From Luteibacter sp. OK325 (GTDB taxonomy: Bacteria > Pseudomonadota > Gammaproteobacteria > Xanthomonadales > Rhodanobacteraceae), in contig NZ_QAOX01000001.1 in the NCBI RefSeq assembly GCF_003050935.1, positions 806,001-870,000 of the forward strand: 64,000 nucleotides of DNA. The letters are read 5' to 3'. Numbering within the stretch: the stretch's first letter is position 1; the number at the start of each line of letters is the position of its first letter. The translations under genes were made by a program, and so were the position numbers. Of the stretch, positions 45,698-54,725 are shown in pieces. The notes below the pieces were generated by a model. It had not been told where the DNA came from. It saw only the letters and a program-made list of their open reading frames with translations, and did not search any database.

Positions 45698-47401
45698 ATG
45701 AAGAAACGAGCCACCTTCGCCACAGGGGCGATGCTGCTATGGCACGGCGCGTCTGTCGCCCAGGATGACCCTGGCTGGCGCCTTCCCGAGCTCCGTCCCG
45801 CGACGATCCAATGGGCGGCATGCTCGTCGTCCCTCGTACGGCAAGGCGCCTTCCGATTGGGCGAACGACTGCGCTGCGGCACGATGGCCGTGCCGCTCGA
45901 CCATCACCATCCAGAGGCGGGAAGCATCGACGTCGCCCTCATCCGAGTGGCGGCCAGAGACCCTGCGAAACGGCAGGGCGCAATCTTCTTCAACCCCGGC
46001 GGGCCGGGCGAAACACCGATGGATTACCTCCCATCGCTGGCCCAGTACTGGGACGACGCCTACGCCGACCACCCGGTGCACGGCACGAAGAAACAGCTCG
46101 CCGAGCAGTTCGACCTGGTCGGCGTGGTTCCCCGCGGCCTTGCCGGCGGAACGCCGTTTGCATGCACTTCCGAAGCCGAAGCGACCGACTACAACGACAT
46201 CGTCGCCGACCCTTCCCCGGCGAACGTGCAGGCCATGGAACGCTACATGCGTGCGACGGCGGCTGCCTGTCGCGCGAATCCCATGCATCGTTTCATCAAC
46301 ACCGAGCAGACAGCCTACGACATGGAAGCCGCGCGTCGCTCCCTCGGCGAACCACGACTGCACTACCTGGGATATTCCTACGGCGCGTGGCTGGGTAGCT
46401 GGTATGCCGCAGCGTTTCCCGCACACGTCGGGCGCATGGTGCTCGACTCCGGCATGGACTGGACGGCCGATTGGGACACGAATGTCACCCGTAACAAGGA
46501 GGCCTCGCAGGCTCGATTCGATCGCCTCGTCGGCGAGCCTGCTGCGAATCATCCTGATCGCTACGGGCTGGGCGCGGATGTCGCCGCGGTCGTCGCCAGA
46601 ATCGATGGACTGACCTTTCCGGTGCGACACGCCTGGGGCGGTCTCTGGAAAACTCCCGAGAATCTGCTGGGTGCGCTGACCGTGTCGGACTGGCTGCGCG
46701 CCGACCCCGATATGAGCCTCGAGACACTAATCGCACGCATGCTCAGACATCGATTCCATACGGAGGACACGATCGACACGGCAATACGCGACGAGGCCAT
46801 ACTCTCTTCCTGGCGCCTGTTTCCCGCGACCCACCAGCCCGAGCCGTTTCGGTTCGACGCACTCGATTCCGTGTTCGCGGCCGTGATGTGCAATGACACC
46901 CCGTACACCGGCGACACCGCCCATCATCAGTCCAGAATCGCGAGGCTCGTCCGGACCCTTCCCGCAACGAACGGGCGCGGGCTGCAATATCACTGCGTGT
47001 ACTGGGGTGGCGCGCAGGCGATACGTCCACCGCTGAGCCGGATCGGCGCCGCGGGCGACATCCTCATGGTCCATGCCGCGCTGGATCCGGTCACGCCGCT
47101 ACGCAGCGCCACTGCCGTGCTCGAGCGAACCTCGATGACGCACCTCCTCATCGCCGACGGCATCGATGAACATGGCATCTTCGGTTTCACCGACTCCGCG
47201 TGCGTCGAAGACACCGTCGGACGCTACCTGCTCACCGGCATACTGCCGGCCGGACGCGAATACCGTTGCGCTGCCACCCAGGCAGCCCATGGCGGACCTG
47301 GACACGGATTCACGCGCCCGGGCGTGGCGGGGACGTTGCGCTCGGAGCTTTCGGGCATGCGCAATGCCTCCTTTGCCCGCCAGTTGGGGGGCCGTCCATG
47401 A
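45698..47401 (+). CDS. TAP-like secreted alpha/beta hydrolase 2
   Basis: A 567-residue paralog with signal peptide MKKRATFATGAMLLWHGASVA, oxyanion NPGGPGETP, nucleophile GYSYGA, acid AALDPVTPL and His in DEHGIFGF, so a complete catalytic set. VVPRGLAGGT replaces the usual DPRG. AAAGGAG precedes the ATG. Its stop overlaps the start of the third copy (ATGA), so copies 2 and 3 are translationally coupled. It is expected to cleave N-terminal di- or tripeptides or small amides in the periplasm. Confidence 0.87.
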   Translation: MKKRATFATGAMLLWHGASVAQDDPGWRLPELRPATIQWAACSSSLVRQGAFRLGERLRCGTMAVPLDHHHPEAGSIDVALIRVAARDPAKRQGAIFFNPGGPGETPMDYLPSLAQYWDDAYADHPVHGTKKQLAEQFDLVGVVPRGLAGGTPFACTSEAEATDYNDIVADPSPANVQAMERYMRATAAACRANPMHRFINTEQTAYDMEAARRSLGEPRLHYLGYSYGAWLGSWYAAAFPAHVGRMVLDSGMDWTADWDTNVTRNKEASQARFDRLVGEPAANHPDRYGLGADVAAVVARIDGLTFPVRHAWGGLWKTPENLLGALTVSDWLRADPDMSLETLIARMLRHRFHTEDTIDTAIRDEAILSSWRLFPATHQPEPFRFDALDSVFAAVMCNDTPYTGDTAHHQSRIARLVRTLPATNGRGLQYHCVYWGGAQAIRPPLSRIGAAGDILMVHAALDPVTPLRSATAVLERTSMTHLLIADGIDEHGIFGFTDSACVEDTVGRYLLTGILPAGREYRCAATQAAHGGPGHGFTRPGVAGTLRSELSGMRNASFARQLGGRP

Positions 47402-49086
47402 ACCCATCCCTCGTACGTCGGAGGCATGCGCGCGCGTGCCTTTTCGCGTTCTTTGCCATGCCTTGCTGTGGTTTCGCCACGGTCCTTTCTGTGGACGCTG
47501 CCGTGTCGACGATTTCCTGGCGTACGTGCACGCCCGAACTTGTGGATGCGAGCTGGATAGCCGAGCTGGGAAAACGACTGGAATGCGGCACCATGTCCGC
47601 CCTGCTGGACGCGGACGCGCCTGGCCTTGGGTCACTCACGGTCGGCCTCGTGCGATTCAAGGCCGGGGACCCCGCCCAGCGCCAGGGTACGATCTTCTTC
47701 AACTTCGGCGGCCCTGGCGGCAATCCGCTGGATTTCCTCCCGGGCACCGGATACTTATGGTCGACCCGCTCTCTCGACCATCCGCTCGACGGCGATAAAC
47801 GACGACTCGCCGACCGCTACGATCTGGTCGCCGTCATTCCTCGTGGGCTGCGCGGTGGAACGCGGTTCGCCTGTCGCTCGGAGCAGGCAAGCGACGGACA
47901 CGACCCCACTGTCGACCTCGCCGACTGGAACTGGGATGGCTTCGTCAAGGACGCCAAGGCCTACGCTGCCGGTTGCGCCCTGGACCCGTTGCATCCCCAC
48001 GTGGGTACGTTGCAGCACGTTCGCGACATGGAACAGGCACGACTCGCCCTGCACGAACCGGTTCTGAATTTTGTCGGCATCTCGTACGGGACATGGGTCG
48101 GTGCGTTCTATGCGGCCGCCCATCCCACCAAGGCGGGTCGCATCGTGCTGGACTCGGTCATGAACTATGCCGGCACGTTCGAGGGCCAGGTGGCGAGGGA
48201 GCCTTATGAGCGCCAGGCGTTCTTTACGCAGGCCGCGTTGCTACCTGCCCTCGCCGCACCGGCGAAGTACGGAATCGGTACGAATGCGGATGAGGTCCTG
48301 GCTCGTCTCCGCGACATGCCCCATCGGGCACGGGAAGCCTGGGCTTCGGCTATCGACACTCCCGCGCAACTCGTTGCCGCACTGACCATGGCCGATTGGG
48401 TCCGCATTGACGGGGAGGGTAAGCGCGACCGTCTTCTCGCACGGATCGAGGGCCACGCCTTCAGCACCGACACTGTCGTCGACGGTGCCATCCGCGCCGC
48501 CGCGATCGACTTCACCGCGTCGATGGAGGGAGGCCGGGTACCCGATCCTGTAACAGCCCGCCTCGTCGATTTCTCTGTCTACGATGCCGTCGTGTGCGGT
48601 GATACACCGTGGCGAAGTGATGCGAAATCCCTGCGCGCCATGGCTAACCACATCGCCGCCCGTTACCCGGCCGCGAGCGGCGATGCGGTCACGATCGGCC
48701 TCACATGCGTGAACTGGCCGACGGGACCCCGGTGGCGTCCGCCCATGACTGAACTCGCCAAGGCGCCGCCGATGCTCCTGATCCAGGCCGAGTTCGACCC
48801 CGCGACACCACTGAGGGGAGCGTTTCGGGCGTTCAGCGCTTCGACCAATACCTACATGGTCGTGGCCCGTGACATGAAAGGTCACGGCGTGTTCGGTATG
48901 TCGGCGACCCCGTGTGTCGAACGAGCCGTCGGCCGCTTCCTGCTTGACGGTGAGTTGCCGGAGCAACGCCTGTCCGGATGCGACTTCGTGCCGGCTTCCC
49001 CTTCGCGCTACGCCCGTGATGCAAAGGGCACGCGGGGCGAGGGCGCTGTCCGCGATGAGCTTGCACGGCGCCTTCGCGAAAGCTGA
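47398..49086 (+). CDS. TAP-like secreted alpha/beta hydrolase 3
   Basis: A 562-residue paralog with an N-terminal hydrophobic segment (about residues 10-32) as signal. Oxyanion NFGGPGGNP, nucleophile GISYGT, acid QAEFDPATPL, His KGHGVFGM: all present. The longer open frame to 47200 lies inside the second copy and is ignored; the ATG at 47398 overlaps that gene's stop. The stop codon at 49084 is itself part of TGATG. Confidence 0.87.
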   Translation: MNPSLVRRRHARACLFAFFAMPCCGFATVLSVDAAVSTISWRTCTPELVDASWIAELGKRLECGTMSALLDADAPGLGSLTVGLVRFKAGDPAQRQGTIFFNFGGPGGNPLDFLPGTGYLWSTRSLDHPLDGDKRRLADRYDLVAVIPRGLRGGTRFACRSEQASDGHDPTVDLADWNWDGFVKDAKAYAAGCALDPLHPHVGTLQHVRDMEQARLALHEPVLNFVGISYGTWVGAFYAAAHPTKAGRIVLDSVMNYAGTFEGQVAREPYERQAFFTQAALLPALAAPAKYGIGTNADEVLARLRDMPHRAREAWASAIDTPAQLVAALTMADWVRIDGEGKRDRLLARIEGHAFSTDTVVDGAIRAAAIDFTASMEGGRVPDPVTARLVDFSVYDAVVCGDTPWRSDAKSLRAMANHIAARYPAASGDAVTIGLTCVNWPTGPRWRPPMTELAKAPPMLLIQAEFDPATPLRGAFRAFSASTNTYMVVARDMKGHGVFGMSATPCVERAVGRFLLDGELPEQRLSGCDFVPASPSRYARDAKGTRGEGAVRDELARRLRES

Positions 49087-49163
49087 TGGATGTCACGCAA
49101 ACAACCGAACGCGCAGCCGATCGTTGGCTGCGCTCCCCGAAACACACTCGCCATGGAATGCCG

Positions 49164-50735
49164 ATGAAACCGATCTCACTCACGTTCCTCGCCGCTGCTC
49201 TCGTCGCGGCTTTGCCCGCCTCGGCGGAATCCGTTGCCCCGCTCCGTTGGACCGGCTGCGCCGCGTCGAACACGTCGCCGGGCGACACAACCGCGCGTAC
49301 CGAATGCGCCAGCCTCGTCGTACCGCGTGACTATGCCAATCCGAACGCCGGCACCCTCAACCTCGACGTCGTGCGAGTCATCGCCACCGGCGAGCGTGGC
49401 GAGCGTCACGACGGCGCCTTGCTGCTGGAACCCGACGAGTTCGATGCGTCCATTGAGCGATCCGTGCCGGCCATGGCGGCAACGTGGCTAAATGGCGGCG
49501 GTAGCTGGCACAACGTCGCGCGCCGCCTCGATCTCGTGGGCCTGGCAGAGCGTCGCATGGACGATGCCGGCGGTCGCGACTGCCTGTCGGCGACCGCGCG
49601 ACTGCCACGGCACGCATCGCTCGGTACCGATGCTTCCTTCACGAACTTCATGGTTGCGGAAGACCTCGCCCGGGCTATAGCCACGGCATGCCAGAACGAT
49701 CCGACGCATGCACACATCGGCATGCGCCCGCGCGTCGAGGATATGGAGAGGCTGCGCGAAGCACTCGGGCAGCCGAAGCTGCATCTGCTTGGCGTCGGTC
49801 GTGGTGGCTGGGTTGCAACCCGTTATGCGGAGCGCTACCCGCAGAACGTGGGTCGCATGGTGCTCGATAGCAGTTGGGATGCCGACGGATCCATCGCTGA
49901 GGCAGTAGAGGCGCGTGTCGACGAGCGCGGGCGCACCATCCGTCGAGCCGTTTCTGCACTCGTCGCGGAGCCTGATCGCTTTGCCTGGGGCACCGACGCG
50001 GCCGTCATCAATCAACGGTTGGGAAAGCTACCTTCGTCGGTGTACGCCACCTGGATCCGAAGCATTCGCTCGGCGGATGACTTGTCGGCCGCGCTTGCCA
50101 TGGCTCGCCTGCTGGAACGTGACGCCGCCATGTCGACACAAGGCCTGCGCGACTCGCTGCCGACGATCCAACTGGCGACCCACCACAGCGATGATCGCGC
50201 CGTTCGGGCCGCAGCGAATCGATTGCTGCAGGCACTCGAGGCCGATCGGACCGGCGACCCGTATGGATTCGGCCCGCGCGCCCTCGGCCTGGCCCCCGCG
50301 CTGGTCGCCACCGCCTTCGCGGCGCGCTGTAACGACGGTGCCTGGGGTACGACGCATGCGCATTGGCGCGAGCGCACGCGTGAACTGCATGCCTCGTGGC
50401 CGGCGGGCGTGGGTAACGAGACCTTTCAGGGCATGGTCTGCAGTGAGTGGCCGGGAGCCTTCGGGCACACGTCGGTGCCCGTACTCGATCACGCACCACG
50501 CTTTCTCATGCTGCATGCCGAGTTCGACGATGAGGCGCCGTTTCGCAACGCGGCAATGATGCTACAGGGGCACGGCAATGCGAGCATGGTGGTCGCCCGC
50601 GGGCTGCATTCGCATGGCGTCATCACGCGAACCGACCGTCCATGCCTTTCCGAGGCGGCGGGTCGGTTTCTCGCCGACGGCAACCTTCCCGCCGCCAAAC
50701 TGACCAACTGCAGGCTACCCATACCTACGCCGTGA
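49164..50735 (+). CDS. TAP-like hydrolase 4, predicted pseudoenzyme
   Basis: A 523-residue paralog with signal peptide MKPISLTFLAAALVAALPASA. At the nucleophile elbow the other copies have G-x-S-Y-G, but this one has GVGRGG, so the serine is glycine. The oxyanion GGPG is replaced by EPDEFD and the PRG motif by AERRMDD. The acid (AEFDDEAPF) and His (HSHGVITR) remain. The frame is open throughout and Cys pairs are kept, so the fold is probably preserved without hydrolysis: a binding or regulatory role. GGAA precedes the ATG at 49164; an alternative is ATG 49086 in TGATG overlap with copy 3. Confidence 0.82.
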   Translation: MKPISLTFLAAALVAALPASAESVAPLRWTGCAASNTSPGDTTARTECASLVVPRDYANPNAGTLNLDVVRVIATGERGERHDGALLLEPDEFDASIERSVPAMAATWLNGGGSWHNVARRLDLVGLAERRMDDAGGRDCLSATARLPRHASLGTDASFTNFMVAEDLARAIATACQNDPTHAHIGMRPRVEDMERLREALGQPKLHLLGVGRGGWVATRYAERYPQNVGRMVLDSSWDADGSIAEAVEARVDERGRTIRRAVSALVAEPDRFAWGTDAAVINQRLGKLPSSVYATWIRSIRSADDLSAALAMARLLERDAAMSTQGLRDSLPTIQLATHHSDDRAVRAAANRLLQALEADRTGDPYGFGPRALGLAPALVATAFAARCNDGAWGTTHAHWRERTRELHASWPAGVGNETFQGMVCSEWPGAFGHTSVPVLDHAPRFLMLHAEFDDEAPFRNAAMMLQGHGNASMVVARGLHSHGVITRTDRPCLSEAAGRFLADGNLPAAKLTNCRLPIPTP

Positions 50736-50744
50736 TAGACGTTA

Positions 50745-50770
50745 AAAGGGGGCGCCAAGGCGCCCCCTTT
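50745..50770. terminator. Strong bidirectional terminator
   Basis: AAAGGGGGCGCC (50745-50756) and GGCGCCCCCTTT (50759-50770) form a perfect 12-bp GC-rich stem flanked by A and T runs. It lies between the end of the hydrolase array and the end of convergent glnA, so it can serve both transcripts. Confidence 0.9.
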
Positions 50771-50795
50771 CTCCTCACCCCGCGTTGGATCGCGA

Positions 50796-52208
50796 TCAGA
50801 TCGCGTAGTACATCTGGAACTCGAGCGGGTGCGTGCTGGCGCGGTAGCGAGTGACTTCCTGCATCTTCAGCGCGATGTAGCCGTCGATGAAGTCGTCGGT
50901 GAACACGCCGCCGGCCTTCAGGAACTCGCGATCCTTGTCGAGGGCGACAAGCGCTTCGTCGAGGCTGGCGCAGACCTGCGGGATGTTCTTCTCTTCTTCC
51001 GGCGGCAGGTCGTAGAGATCCTTGTCGGCCGGTGCACCCGGGTCGATCTTGTTCAGGATGCCGTCCAGGCCGGCCATCATCAGCACGGTGAAGGTCAGGT
51101 AGCCCGACTGCATCGGATCCGGAAAACGGATTTCGATGCGACGGCCCTTCGGGCTCGACACGTACGGGATACGGCAGGAAGCCGAGCGGTTACGCGCCGA
51201 ATAGGCAAGCATCACCGGCGCTTCGAAGCCCGGGACCAGGCGCTTGTAGCTGTTGGTCGTGGAGTTGGCGAAAGCGTTGATGGCACGGGCGTGCTTGAAG
51301 ATGCCGCCGATGTACCACAGCGCCGTCTGCGACAGGCCACCGTAGAGGTCGCCGGCGAACAGGTTCTCGCCATTCTTCGACAGCGACTGATGCACGTGCA
51401 TGCCCGAGCCGTTGTCGCCGACGATCGGCTTCGGCATGAAGGTCACCGTCTTGCCAGCCTGGTGGGCGACGTTCTTGATGACGTACTTCATCGTCATCAG
51501 TTCGTCGGCCTTCTTCACCAGCGTGTTGAAGCGCGTACCAATTTCGCACTGGCCCGCGTTGGCGACTTCATGGTGGTGTACTTCGACCACCTGACCGAGC
51601 GACTCGAGCACCTTGCACATATCGGCGCGCAGGTCGCCCAGGCTGTCCACCGGCGCAACCGGGAAGTAACCACCCTTCACACCCGGACGGTGGCCGGTGT
51701 TGGTGCCGTCGTACTTGTAGCGCGACGACCAGGCAGCTTCTTCGGAGCCGATCTCGTAGAACACGCGGCCCATGTCGTTCTGCCAGCGGACCGAGTCGAA
51801 GATGAAGAACTCGGGCTCCGGGCCGAAGAAGGCGGTGTCGGCGATGCCGGTCGACTTCAGGTAGGCCTCGGCGCGCTTGGCGATCGAGCGCGGGTCACGG
51901 CCGTAAGCCTGCATGGTGCTCGGCTCGAGCACGTCGCAATGCAGGATCAACTGCTTGTGGGCGCTGAACGGATCGAGGTGGGCGGTTTCCGGATCCGGCA
52001 TGAGCACCATGTCGGACTCGTTGATGCCCTTCCAGCCGGCGATCGACGAACCGTCGAACATCTTGCCGTCTTCGAAGGTGCTCTCGTCGATGGCGTGAGC
52101 GGGAAACGTCGTGTGATGGTGCTTGCCGAGGATGTCGGCGAAGCGAAAATCAACAAACTCGATTTCTTCGTCCTGGATCAGGTTCAGCACTTTCGAAGCG
52201 GCGGACAT
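50796..52208 (-). CDS. glnA: Glutamine synthetase, type I
   Basis: A 470-residue ATP-dependent enzyme making glutamine from glutamate and ammonia; forms a dodecamer. Typical segments: [81 protein letters not shown] and the adenylylation tyrosine in DLYDLPPEE, so it should be controlled by GlnE. The ATG at 52208 follows GAGG; a 10-codon extension in frame is not needed. Transcription from a sigma54 promoter with an NtrC site is visible upstream. Confidence 0.97.
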   Translation of the reverse strand: MSAASKVLNLIQDEEIEFVDFRFADILGKHHHTTFPAHAIDESTFEDGKMFDGSSIAGWKGINESDMVLMPDPETAHLDPFSAHKQLILHCDVLEPSTMQAYGRDPRSIAKRAEAYLKSTGIADTAFFGPEPEFFIFDSVRWQNDMGRVFYEIGSEEAAWSSRYKYDGTNTGHRPGVKGGYFPVAPVDSLGDLRADMCKVLESLGQVVEVHHHEVANAGQCEIGTRFNTLVKKADELMTMKYVIKNVAHQAGKTVTFMPKPIVGDNGSGMHVHQSLSKNGENLFAGDLYGGLSQTALWYIGGIFKHARAINAFANSTTNSYKRLVPGFEAPVMLAYSARNRSASCRIPYVSSPKGRRIEIRFPDPMQSGYLTFTVLMMAGLDGILNKIDPGAPADKDLYDLPPEEEKNIPQVCASLDEALVALDKDREFLKAGGVFTDDFIDGYIALKMQEVTRYRASTHPLEFQMYYAI

Positions 52209-52240
52209 AAAAACCTCGGGTAGGTGGGCGGAGTCCATTT

Positions 52241-52256
52241 AGCAAGCGCCATGCCA
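52241..52256 (-). promoter_or_regulatory. sigma54 promoter of glnA
   Basis: On the minus strand TGGCATGGCGCTTGCT matches TGGCAC-N5-TTGCW, with GG and GC separated by exactly 10 bases. It would start transcription about 20-25 bases before the glnA ATG. Confidence 0.88.
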
Positions 52257-52330
52257 GCAGCTCCGCCATCGACGGGGCGGCCAGGACCAAGCTTTCGCAT
52301 CATAGAACGGGTTTACGACAGGTGTGCAAA

Positions 52331-52347
52331 TGCACCAAAGTGGTGCA
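52331..52347. promoter_or_regulatory. NtrC binding site upstream of glnA
   Basis: TGCACCAAAGTGGTGCA is a perfect palindrome matching the NtrC enhancer consensus TGCACY-N5-RGTGCA. It lies about 100 bases upstream of the predicted start. A half-site TGCACCA follows at 52361-52367. Expression should rise under nitrogen limitation. Confidence 0.9.
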
Positions 52348-52453
52348 TTTACTACCCCGTTGCACCAGTGTCCGGCCCGTGAGTCGCGACGGTGGCCCGT
52401 CCCACGGAGGATGGATATGATCCAGCCATCGCGCCGCCGACAGGGATGGGGAC

Positions 52454-54010
52454 ATGGCAGGACAAGGGGCTCGCATCGTAGTCATCGTTGCCGTTGGTTT
52501 GGCTGCCATCGGCGGGGCACTGGCTGTACGGGAAACGCGAACGCGCGAAGCAGTCGTCCCCATGGCGGTGACAAGACCGGCGCTGCCGTTCCGAAGTTTC
52601 ATGGCCCGGGTCATCGAGACGTCGAGAATCGCCGATCCACTGCAACGCTGTCTCAGGATGCCCGACCCGCCCGATTCGCACTGGCACGCTGAGGGCGTCG
52701 CTGCTTACTGCCGGTATAGGTATCGACCGACCATGACGTTGACGGAGTTCCGTCAACTGGTCGCCGACGGCAAAGCAGCGGAAGTCGACCGCGTCATGGG
52801 GGATTATCAACATACCCAGTCCGAAGACCCGACGGATCAGTCACGGCTTGACGGTGCGTTCTACCGGATGGGATTGACGGAATTCACGCCGGAAACCCGC
52901 CGGGCCGTTGACGCTTGGAAGAAGCAACGTCCACAAAGCGCATTCGCAGTAGCTGCCAGCGGCTTTCAGTACCACAGCGCCGCCTGGGTAGCGCGTGGCG
53001 AGGATGCAGCCAGCGACACGCCGGAAGAAAAATGGGTCGCCATGCGGAAGCTCGCCGCTCTCGCCCGCGCGGAGCTGGATCGCGCGGCGAATATGCAGCC
53101 GACGATCCCTCTCGTGTCTGCCGACAGGTTCAGCCTGGGTATTCTGACTGGCGACGAAACATACGCCGAAGAAGCCCTGGCGAGTGGCCGTATCGCTTCG
53201 CCAGGCGCCATGTCACCTCGCCTGATCCAGTCGTCCATGAGCGGGAGTAACTGGGGCGCTGGCGCTCCGGCCCTTCTGAGCCAGGCAAACGACGCTGCGG
53301 CAATCGCGAATCGCTTTCCGCTTCTCTGGGTTGTCGTCGGGCGGGCGAGAATGAAGGCGGCGACAGACCCGTCCATTCGGAACCGTGCAAAGACGGACTT
53401 CCTGGCCGCCGCCGTGGAGGTTGCGACGGCCGTGGATCTCGGTGCGTTGGCTAACCGGGCTTACCGCGACGGGGAGTTTTCCCAGGCGTTGATCCTTGCC
53501 GTCGAAGCCTGGCGCTTCGACGACGGCGAACCAAACGCGCTCTATGTCATCGGATTCGCATCACAGCACGCGCGCTACGAGGACTGGGCTCGAACGACGC
53601 TCAAGAACGCCGCGCGCAACCATCCGGATGCCATAGAGGTCGCCCGAAATGCAGGCGTGGCCCTGCTGGCACTAAAGGAGTCCGCAGAGGCGGAACGGCT
53701 GCTGTCGTACGCTATCCAGCGCAATCCCGACGATGTGTGGACGCTGACCCAGTTGGGCTTCCTCTACTTGAACTCCGCACATCGGTACGACAGGGCCAAG
53801 ACGATCGCGTCGTCGCTCATCCGGCTTGATGACGACAACCCCGACGGTTACGCGCTCCGCACGTTTGCGCAGATCGAGACCGACGACCCGGAGCGCTACA
53901 CGTCGATCCACGCTTTCCTGGATCGCTTCGAGCAGCGCGATGGCGAGCAGTATGCGTCGGACAGCATGCGGCAGTACCTGGGTGAACATCCTGAGCCCTT
54001 GAAGCGCTAA
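52454..54010 (+). CDS. Membrane-anchored TPR-like protein (possibly DUF4034)
   Basis: A 518-residue protein with an N-terminal hydrophobic segment (residues about 7-26, signal anchor) and a helical body. The middle (FRQLVADGKAAEVDRVMGDYQ, FTPETRRAVDAWKKQRPQSAFA, SAAWVARGEDA) resembles DUF4034-type proteins. The C-terminal half has TPR-like helices (HPDAIEVARNAGVALLALKE, NPDDVWTLTQLGFLYLNSAHRYDRA). GATGGGGAC precedes the ATG. No enzymatic motif is seen; a scaffold role is likely. It diverges from glnA but the NtrC site faces glnA. Confidence 0.6.
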   Translation: MAGQGARIVVIVAVGLAAIGGALAVRETRTREAVVPMAVTRPALPFRSFMARVIETSRIADPLQRCLRMPDPPDSHWHAEGVAAYCRYRYRPTMTLTEFRQLVADGKAAEVDRVMGDYQHTQSEDPTDQSRLDGAFYRMGLTEFTPETRRAVDAWKKQRPQSAFAVAASGFQYHSAAWVARGEDAASDTPEEKWVAMRKLAALARAELDRAANMQPTIPLVSADRFSLGILTGDETYAEEALASGRIASPGAMSPRLIQSSMSGSNWGAGAPALLSQANDAAAIANRFPLLWVVVGRARMKAATDPSIRNRAKTDFLAAAVEVATAVDLGALANRAYRDGEFSQALILAVEAWRFDDGEPNALYVIGFASQHARYEDWARTTLKNAARNHPDAIEVARNAGVALLALKESAEAERLLSYAIQRNPDDVWTLTQLGFLYLNSAHRYDRAKTIASSLIRLDDDNPDGYALRTFAQIETDDPERYTSIHAFLDRFEQRDGEQYASDSMRQYLGEHPEPLKR

Positions 54011-54032
54011 GGGGAACGCCGGTTGCGCCTGA

Positions 54033-54725
54033 CTAGCGATGGCTGGACACCGAAGCGACGAAGTCTGCAACGAGTCGGCTGCAATCGACGGGTGACGCTT
54101 GAAGTAGTGCATGCGGCCCTACGACATCGACAATCCGCGCGGATGGCACGACATGCCTTATCCACTGGGCAGCGGATCGCGGAACGAGAAGGTCGTCGGT
54201 CGCTCGCAGGCACAGCACCGGCACTTCGATACCCGAGAGGTCCATCGAGCCGTCGGCAGACAACACGGATCGCAGACGCCCCCGTAGGGTTGCCGACCTC
54301 ATGCTGCCGACGGAATCGACAAACTGCTGCCGAAGTGCCGCGTCATGCCTCCTGCCAAGAAGCGCTGATGCCACTATTCGCGCGGTACTTCGAGAGACGT
54401 GAACCATCCCGGCCAAGGGCAAGAGGTGGCGCGCGATAGGTCGCGGATTTCGCAGGAAGGTCGAGCAGAGAACAAGACCTACGAGGCCGTCGGGACGTTC
54501 TGCGGCCAGGCTCGCCGCAATGGGTCCGGAAAAGGATTCGCCCAGCAGCACGAACTCGCCATGAGGCAACCTCTGGCGGACCCAGGCGGTGAGTTCCCGA
54601 TAATCGGTTGCACCGGCCGGATAAGCGAGCGAGCGCGTCGGGATGCGGTCATTCAGGGCAGCAACGAAGGGACCGAAAAGCGCCGCCGTGCCGTCCATCC
54701 CCGGTAGTAGGATCAGTTCAGGCAT
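54033..54725 (-). CDS. Small alpha/beta hydrolase
   Basis: A 230-residue cytoplasmic hydrolase: LILLPGMDGTAALFGPF (oxyanion loop), nucleophile GESFSG, acid in RATDDLLVP and His in GPHALLQASP, a complete triad. Substrate unknown. The ATG at 54725 lies inside the end of the preceding membrane protein gene, overlapping it by 8 bases, so translation is coupled. The frame is open 56 codons further upstream, inside the other gene, without support. Confidence 0.8.
   Translation of the reverse strand: MPELILLPGMDGTAALFGPFVAALNDRIPTRSLAYPAGATDYRELTAWVRQRLPHGEFVLLGESFSGPIAASLAAERPDGLVGLVLCSTFLRNPRPIARHLLPLAGMVHVSRSTARIVASALLGRRHDAALRQQFVDSVGSMRSATLRGRLRSVLSADGSMDLSGIEVPVLCLRATDDLLVPRSAAQWIRHVVPSARIVDVVGPHALLQASPVDCSRLVADFVASVSSHR

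Noticed and set aside
45698-49086. Hydrolase array as frameshifted fragments of one gene
   Set aside because: Each copy has its own signal peptide, complete catalytic order (except copy 4) and C-terminal domain.
50829-52223. 464-codon plus-strand open frame
   Set aside because: Antisense to glnA; a shadow of its codon usage.
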